DNA of 9,418 nucleotides from CAZNQW01 sp964575225 (GTDB taxonomy: Bacteria; Chloroflexota; Anaerolineae; JAAYZQ01), in the NCBI GenBank assembly GCA_964575225.1, contig CAZNQW010000155.1, forward strand, positions 1 to 9,418, read 5' to 3'. The translations under genes were made by a program, and so were the position numbers. Below the pieces are notes generated by a model, which saw nothing but the letters and a program-made list of their open reading frames with translations, was not told where the DNA came from and searched no databases. Every line of letters begins with the position of its first letter. Position 1 is the first letter of the stretch. Positions 5,085 through 9,418 of the stretch are shown here, in pieces.

Positions 5085-8000
5085 GATGGTTCCCCGGCCC
5101 GGGCCAGCAGCCCGGCAAAATCATAGTTCACACTCGTCACCCCAAAATCTGGCTCCCGGTGAAAGGGATGGCGCAGGTAGTGGACCTGGTGGGCGTCCTC
5201 CTCCAGGAACTCGACCATGGCCAGGATAAATTGATCCGGCTTGTTGAGCGAATAGAGGATCTCGTTCTTGGTCACCGTCACTGTGTTGGCGCCCGAGGCG
5301 CGGCCCTTGACCTCGATAAAGCGCAGCCGGCCGGTGCCGGGCACGCGGCTTTCGATGTCGTAGCCGAGCCGCTCGAACTCGCGGTCCACCGGCTCGTAGC
5401 CCAGGCGGCGCTCCACCTCCATGATAATGGCCCGAGCGCGGGCTGCCACTGCCTGGGTATCGACCGGGGGCGCTGGCGCCTGGATGGATTGGCCCATCAT
5501 TTGGGCGATCAGACCCATGGGCACCACCAGCAGGCCGCCCAGCACGACGGGGGGCAGCGGGGCGATCTGCCGCTCGAGCTTGAGTTCCTCCATACGCTTT
5601 TGCAGGCGCGCCTGCAAGAGGTCGGCCCGCTTGCGCGCCTCCTGCGAGTTGAGGCGGGCGTTGGGGCGGCCGGCCTGTTCCTGAGCCCTCAATTCCTCGG
5701 CGCGGTGGTCCCAGTAGGTGATCTCTTTGGTGAGCCGTTCCTTGACCGCCGCCTCGGCCTTGGCGATCCGTTCCAGCTTTTGCCCGCGCACCTCGGCCAG
5801 GTGTTCGGGCACCACATGGGCCACGGCGTGGCCCTGGGCTTTTTGCTCCAGCTCGCGGCTGATCCAGGCGCATTCGGGGCGGGCCAGCAGCGCCTCCAGG
5901 TCTGGCTCGCCGGCCTCCAGCGGCCGGTAATCCAGATAGGGCGCATAGTGCAGGTGGCGAGTGTTTCCGGCTGCGTCCAATTCCACGTACAGCATCCGCT
6001 TGGACACCACCCGCCGCTCGCCCGAACGGGTGAGGCTGGCGTCCTGGATGGCGTGCTCCAGGTAGAACAGTACCCGCGGCTGGAGGCCCGGGTCGCGCTC
6101 GTCCACCAACACCGCTCCCCGGCGCAGCAGGTCCCGGTGGCGCTCCAGGGTCAGGTCAATGACGGCGTCCAGCAGAGGGTGGCCGGGGCACACAAACGCA
6201 GCCAGCGGCTGCCCCGGCGGGGTCACCAGCTCTTTCTCAAAGGCAATGCGCTCGTAGCGCGTCATCACCGGCTCGCCGATCCCGATGAGGCGGTCTCGCT
6301 GGCGTACCGCAGCCGGCACGTGGGTGATCTCGTAGCGCCGCGGCTCCCGCTGCCTGACGGCACCACCCAACTGCCGGAAGGCCTCCAGAAAAAACGATTC
6401 GACATAATGGGGTTGCAGACGGCGCGCTTCGGCGCGTTCCATCTCTTCGCGGACGCGAAAGACGCGGCTGGCATCCATGGCGTCGTGGGCCAGCGCCCGC
6501 TCTTCCAGCAGGTCCTGGAGCTGGGCCGGGTCGAAGGCGTTTTCGACGACCTGGGTCAACCGGGCTCGCACCTCGGGCTGCTCGCCGTAGCGAACGGCCT
6601 GGATCAGCAGGTCGCGCAAGGATCGGCCCTCGAACTGGAGCTTGCCCAGCACATCAAAGACTTTGCCGCCCAGCGACAACCGCGCCTGCTCCATCTTGTT
6701 CAGCAGCGTCCGGTAGACGTCGCCTTCGCGCGTCTCATCGGCCACCAGGTTCCAGAGGTGACACACCTCGGTCTGCCCGATGCGGTGGATGCGACCAAAG
6801 CGCTGTTCCAGGCGGTTCGGGTTCCACGGCAGGTCATAATTGACCATCAGGTGCGCCCGTTGGAGGTTGATGCCTTCGCCGGCGGCGTCGGTGGCCAACA
6901 GCACCTGCACCTCAGGGTCGTGTCGAAAGGCCTCCTGCGCCCGCAGACGGTCCTCACGTCCCATGCCGCCGTGGATGACGACTACGGCCGTCCGGCGGCC
7001 GAGCAGCGTGGTGATGCGTTGCTCCAGATAGCTCAATGTGTCGCGGTGCTCGGTAAACAGCACCAGTTTTTGCCGGGGCGAGGGCACTGGCCGGGGGCGG
7101 GCGGCTGCGTCGTAGGGCGTCTGGCTTTCGGCCAGCCGGTGGGCAATGGCCTCGGGGGTGAAAATCTCGCCCAGCAGGTTAGCGAGCTGGAGCCACTTGC
7201 AGTCTTGGCCGCTGCGGCGCACGGCCAAGGCCATGGCCTCCAGGCGCTTGAGGGTCTCGATCTCGGCCGTGAGTTCCAAGAGGGTGCGCGCCGCCGTGGC
7301 CTGGTCGAGCAGTTCTTCCTCAAGGGCAGCCACTTCCCCCTCGGGCGCATCCTCCAGATCGTCGACGTCTTCATCATCCAGCATCGGCAGGGTGGGATCC
7401 AGGATCGGCGCCACCCTAGCGCCCCTCTGGAGCAGTTCCAGCTCGCGCAGCCGGCTCTCGAGCCGCTCCCGCCGACGGCGTAGCGACTGGTAGATGGCCT
7501 CGGGCGAGGAAGCCAGGCGCCGCTGCAGGATGGTCAGCGCAAAACCGACCGTGCCTGCGCGTTTGTCGTTCTGCAGCGCCTCGGCGCGGTTGAACTCGTC
7601 GCGCACATAGTCGGTGACCGCCTTGTACAGCCGCGCCTCTGCGTCGGATAGCTTGAACGGGACGGTGTAGGCGATCCGCTCGGGGAACAGGGGTGTGGCG
7701 TCGAACTTGAGCAAGCTTTCCTTGTCCATGCGGCGCATCAGGTCCGAGACATCGGCCGTGTGCACCCCATCGCGAAAGCGGCCCTCGAAGCGGTCGCCAT
7801 CGAGCAGCGCCATAAAAAGCTGGAAATCAGTCTCTTTGCCGTTGTGCGGTGTGGCCGTCATCAACAAAAAGTGCCGCGTCAGCGTGGACAGGAGCTGGCC
7901 CAGCCGGTATCGCTTGGTGTACTTGATCTCGCCGCCAAAGTAGGTGGCCGACATCTTGTGGGCCTCGTCGCACACCACCAGGTCCCAGCGGCAGTCCGGC

Positions 8001-8662
8001 GCTGCCAACTTTTCCTGGACCCCCTCGTTGCGGGAGAGCTTGTCCAGCCGGGCGATCACCAGATTCGCCTCCAGGAACCAGTTGCCGGTGCGGGCGGTTT
8101 CCAGCTTGTCGTTGGTGAGAATTTCGAAGGGCAGGTGAAAGCGCCGGTAGAGCTCATCCTGCCACTGCTCGGCCAAGCTGCCGGGACACACCACCAGGCA
8201 GCGCTGGAGATCGCCGCGGGCCACCAGCTCTTTGATGAGCAAGCCGGCCATGATCGTCTTGCCGGCGCCTGGGTCGTCGGCCAGCAAAAAGCGCAGGGGC
8301 TGCCGGGGTAGCATGGCCTCGTACACCGCCGTGATCTGGTGCGGCAGCGGATCGACCATGGAGGTGTGGATGGCCAGCAGCGGGTCAAAGAGGTGCGCCA
8401 GCCGGATGCGCTGGGCTTCGGAGACCAAGCGGAACAGGGCGCCGTCGCCGTCAAAGCTCCAGGGGCGACCGATCTCTACCACCTCGATGCGGGCCTCGTC
8501 GTCGCGATAGAGCAATTCGTTGGCCACCTTGCCGGTTGGCGTTTTGTAGGTTAGCTCCAGCGCTTCCGAACCGAACCACTGCACGCTGACCACCGTGACC
8601 AGCGCATCGGGCAGGATGCCGCGTACGGCGGCGTTGGGGGTCAAGTCTTCGAGGCGTGCCAT
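5081..8662 (-). CDS. SNF2-type helicase/ATPase with C-terminal DUF3883 domain
   Basis: The protein is about 1193 aa from the preferred ATG at 8662, which opens with MARLEDLTP, as homologues do, and has AAAGGAGA 9 nt upstream. An ATG 39 nt further up (8701) would cross that binding site. Motifs in order: Walker A ADDPGAGKT at 128-136, DEAH at 232-235, MTATPHN at 268-274, a variable helical and acidic insert around 395-470, motif V ATDAAGEGINLQ at 590-601 and motif VI QRFGRIHRIGQ at 620-630. The C-terminal DUF3883-like domain has REFERLGYDIES at ~1094-1105 and FIEVKGR at 1115-1121, which resembles a PD-(D/E)xK-type core. Such proteins are DNA translocases found beside DNA methylases in defence islands; class I DISARM DrmD is a helicase of comparable type. 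It is the first gene after the likely promoter and overlaps the RAYT start by ATGA. The family is certain, its role here inferred. Confidence 0.93.
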   Translation of the reverse strand: MARLEDLTPNAAVRGILPDALVTVVSVQWFGSEALELTYKTPTGKVANELLYRDDEARIEVVEIGRPWSFDGDGALFRLVSEAQRIRLAHLFDPLLAIHTSMVDPLPHQITAVYEAMLPRQPLRFLLADDPGAGKTIMAGLLIKELVARGDLQRCLVVCPGSLAEQWQDELYRRFHLPFEILTNDKLETARTGNWFLEANLVIARLDKLSRNEGVQEKLAAPDCRWDLVVCDEAHKMSATYFGGEIKYTKRYRLGQLLSTLTRHFLLMTATPHNGKETDFQLFMALLDGDRFEGRFRDGVHTADVSDLMRRMDKESLLKFDATPLFPERIAYTVPFKLSDAEARLYKAVTDYVRDEFNRAEALQNDKRAGTVGFALTILQRRLASSPEAIYQSLRRRRERLESRLRELELLQRGARVAPILDPTLPMLDDEDVDDLEDAPEGEVAALEEELLDQATAARTLLELTAEIETLKRLEAMALAVRRSGQDCKWLQLANLLGEIFTPEAIAHRLAESQTPYDAAARPRPVPSPRQKLVLFTEHRDTLSYLEQRITTLLGRRTAVVVIHGGMGREDRLRAQEAFRHDPEVQVLLATDAAGEGINLQRAHLMVNYDLPWNPNRLEQRFGRIHRIGQTEVCHLWNLVADETREGDVYRTLLNKMEQARLSLGGKVFDVLGKLQFEGRSLRDLLIQAVRYGEQPEVRARLTQVVENAFDPAQLQDLLEERALAHDAMDASRVFRVREEMERAEARRLQPHYVESFFLEAFRQLGGAVRQREPRRYEITHVPAAVRQRDRLIGIGEPVMTRYERIAFEKELVTPPGQPLAAFVCPGHPLLDAVIDLTLERHRDLLRRGAVLVDERDPGLQPRVLFYLEHAIQDASLTRSGERRVVSKRMLYVELDAAGNTRHLHYAPYLDYRPLEAGEPDLEALLARPECAWISRELEQKAQGHAVAHVVPEHLAEVRGQKLERIAKAEAAVKERLTKEITYWDHRAEELRAQEQAGRPNARLNSQEARKRADLLQARLQKRMEELKLERQIAPLPPVVLGGLLVVPMGLIAQMMGQSIQAPAPPVDTQAVAARARAIIMEVERRLGYEPVDREFERLGYDIESRVPGTGRLRFIEVKGRASGANTVTVTKNEILYSLNKPDQFILAMVEFLEEDAHQVHYLRHPFHREPDFGVTSVNYDFAGLLARAGEPS

Positions 8663-8671
8663 GTCTTCGAG

Positions 8672-8679
8672 TCTCCTTT
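8672..8679 (-). promoter_or_regulatory. Ribosome binding site deciding the helicase start at 8662
   Basis: The minus strand reads AAAGGAGA with 9 nt before the ATG at 8662, a near-perfect Shine-Dalgarno sequence. It lies inside the reading frame of the longer alternative starting at 8701, which argues for the shorter protein. Confidence 0.75.
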
Positions 8680-8718
8680 GCCTCACGATCCCATCGGGCA
8701 AACCCTTGGCCCTGGGCT

Positions 8719-8742
8719 GTTGCCAGGTTTCTGAATGGCAAC
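8719..8742. promoter_or_regulatory. Inverted repeat in the helicase leader
   Basis: A perfect 7-bp inverted repeat, GTTGCCA (8719-8725) and TGGCAAC (8736-8742), is separated by 10 nt and lies about 57-80 nt before the helicase start, within the predicted untranslated leader. It could be an operator or an RNA hairpin. No protein partner can be named. Confidence 0.35.
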
Positions 8743-8766
8743 CGGCCCCTTTGCTTTTGGACAGCG

Positions 8767-8780
8767 TTCTTGCACAAGAA
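8767..8780. promoter_or_regulatory. Short palindrome TTCTTG-CA-CAAGAA in the helicase leader
   Basis: A 6-bp inverted repeat with a 2-bp centre lies between the predicted promoter and the helicase gene. The compact two-fold symmetry resembles a dimeric regulator site rather than an RNA hairpin, because the loop would be too small. No regulator gene is visible in the window. Confidence 0.35.
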
Positions 8781-8857
8781 GGTTGAGCCCTGCGAGGTGA
8801 TTTGCCTGGCTTGGGCCATGTTGCAGGTGCCAGGACCGTTGGGGCCGGGCTCTGCCT

Positions 8858-8886
8858 ATTATAGACCTTTCTGGCTGATTAAGCAA
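8858..8886 (-). promoter_or_regulatory. Predicted sigma70-type promoter for the helicase gene group
   Basis: The minus strand has a perfect TATAAT -10 box at 8863-8858 and TTGCTT at 8886-8881 as a -35 box (three of six consensus matches), with a 17-bp spacer. Transcription would begin near 8851 and give a leader of about 190 nt before the helicase start. No other promoter-like pair as good was seen in the intergenic region. Confidence 0.6.
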
Positions 8887-9103
8887 GAAGCGACAATAAC
8901 CGTTTGCCGTGTGGGCTGGGTTGTGTGGCCCGCCGGCGGGTCGAGGATTTCTATCCTCTTTGGGGCTCTCGTTTCCGCTGGACCGCCGAGTCCACCCACG
9001 TGACCCCGGCAGCATCGCGCCATCGATATCCAGGCGGCCTACCCGGATCGCCGAAAGCCGGTGCCGATTGAGATGGCCTCTATTGCCAAGCTGAAACTCT
9101 GCG
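8887..9103. other. Intergenic region with no supported gene
   Basis: Between the membrane protein stop and the helicase promoter I see no coding potential with family resemblance. The open frames across it are Arg/Pro/Gly-rich shadows of GC-rich DNA. Apart from the two hairpins at 8929-8958 nothing stands out. Confidence 0.6.
8929..8958. terminator. Hairpin pair downstream of the membrane protein gene, possible weak terminator
   Basis: A 12-bp perfect palindrome CCCGCCGGCGGG (8929-8940) is followed by GAGGAT/ATCCTC with a TTCT loop (8943-8958). They lie about 145-175 nt past the stop of the minus-strand membrane protein gene and before the helicase promoter. There is no clear T-tract on the minus strand after them, so Rho-independent termination is doubtful; they may be another REP-like structure. 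Confidence 0.3.
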
Positions 9104-9418
9104 CTAATGCAAATATGGAGGGTGGGTCTTCCACGACAGGATCTCGGTCTGGTCCGAGGGCCGGCGCAACCCGAACAGCCGGGCCAATCGCCACGTCCAC
9201 CGTAGCTCGGTCGTCTCCTGGTCGTGCAGGCCCAGCAGCCACAGCCACCAGGCACGCTGGCGAATGAACAGGTACGCCGTTGGCAGGGCCGATGCCCAGG
9301 CCAGCACCGCCACGAGCGCCCAAGCCGGATCTCCTTCCTGCAGGGCGCTCCGCAGATACCAACCACCCAGCAGGAGCAAAAAGAGGGCCGTGGCATAGCC
9401 GAAGGAGAGGTAGGACCA
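9104..9418 (-). CDS. Unrecognised membrane protein, C-terminal part (partial)
   Basis: The minus-strand frame is open from the right edge to a stop at 9104, giving 104 residues of a truncated protein whose start lies outside the window. Two hydrophobic stretches look like membrane spans: about residues 6-22 (ALFLLLLGGWYL) and 33-52 (AWALVAVLAWASALPTAYLF). A Trp-rich WWLWLLGL segment at 57-64 follows, then a basic tail (RWTWRLARLFGLRRP) that would be cytoplasmic by the positive-inside rule. No family is recognised. It is on the same strand as the helicase but about 440 bp upstream, with a promoter in between, so it is probably a separate transcript and unrelated in function. Confidence 0.55.
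   Translation of the reverse strand, partial: WSYLSFGYATALFLLLLGGWYLRSALQEGDPAWALVAVLAWASALPTAYLFIRQRAWWLWLLGLHDQETTELRWTWRLARLFGLRRPSDQTEILSWKTHPPYLH

Noticed and set aside
5096..5115. Fourth hairpin of the RAYT repeat cluster inside the helicase tail (CCGGGC/GCCCGG)
   Set aside because: It shares the core GGGCCAGCAG with the units, but the encoded helicase ending looks like an ordinary family C-terminus, so chance GC-rich similarity is more likely.
5159..7483. 774-codon plus-strand open frame opposite the helicase
   Set aside because: It mirrors the helicase codons on the other strand, has no recognisable domain, and covers the motif V/VI and C-terminal regions of a well-supported gene.
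1..8662. Calling the locus a complete DISARM system
   Set aside because: Helicase and methylase types are compatible, but no drmA, drmB or drmC gene is in the window and the nuclease is not a DISARM component, so the name is not supported.
8683..9396. 237-codon minus-strand frame across the intergenic region
   Set aside because: Cys/Arg/Pro-rich sequence without family resemblance; it overlaps the better membrane-protein frame and the predicted promoter.

Overview
The window is GC-rich DNA with its recognisable genes packed on the minus strand. It most resembles an accessory, defence-type region of a Chloroflexota-like bacterium. That guess rests on base composition, long antisense open frames typical of high GC, and the style of the helicase, DUF1156 and RAYT genes; no rRNA or marker gene is present to confirm it. 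All functions are read from motifs by eye, without a database search.

Layout in minus-strand transcription order (right to left). (1) 9418-9104: C-terminal end of an unrecognised membrane protein, cut by the window edge. (2) 9103-8663: intergenic region with a consensus -10 box and a leader of roughly 190 nt containing two inverted repeats, ahead of the main gene group. (3) 8662-5081: an SNF2-type helicase/ATPase of about 1193 aa with a C-terminal DUF3883-type domain. (4) 5084-4293: a REP-associated tyrosine transposase (RAYT, HUH family) whose start overlaps the helicase stop (ATGA). Its first ~62 residues are translated from hairpin-forming repeats. (5) 4292-4077: a gap with three hairpins spaced exactly 51 bp apart, then a possible operator. 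(6) 4076-1788: a single-chain DUF262-DUF1524 protein, like a GmrSD/BrxU type IV restriction enzyme, with a C-terminal extension. (7) 1774-1: a long open frame holding the N-terminal half of a DUF1156 adenine-specific DNA methylase, preceded in frame by a 149-codon segment that looks like a separate small protein. The methylase runs off the left edge.

Taken together this looks like a phage-defence or DNA-modification operon: helicase, modification-dependent nuclease and methylase, with a RAYT/REP element between the helicase and the nuclease. The helicase and methylase recall class I DISARM (DrmD/DrmM) and the DUF1156-DUF499-helicase islands. The window shows no drmA, drmB, drmC or DUF499 gene, so the system cannot be named from it. 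The best leads are the in-frame methylase fusion, the transposase that translates its own repeats, and the nuclease placed inside a helicase-methylase operon.
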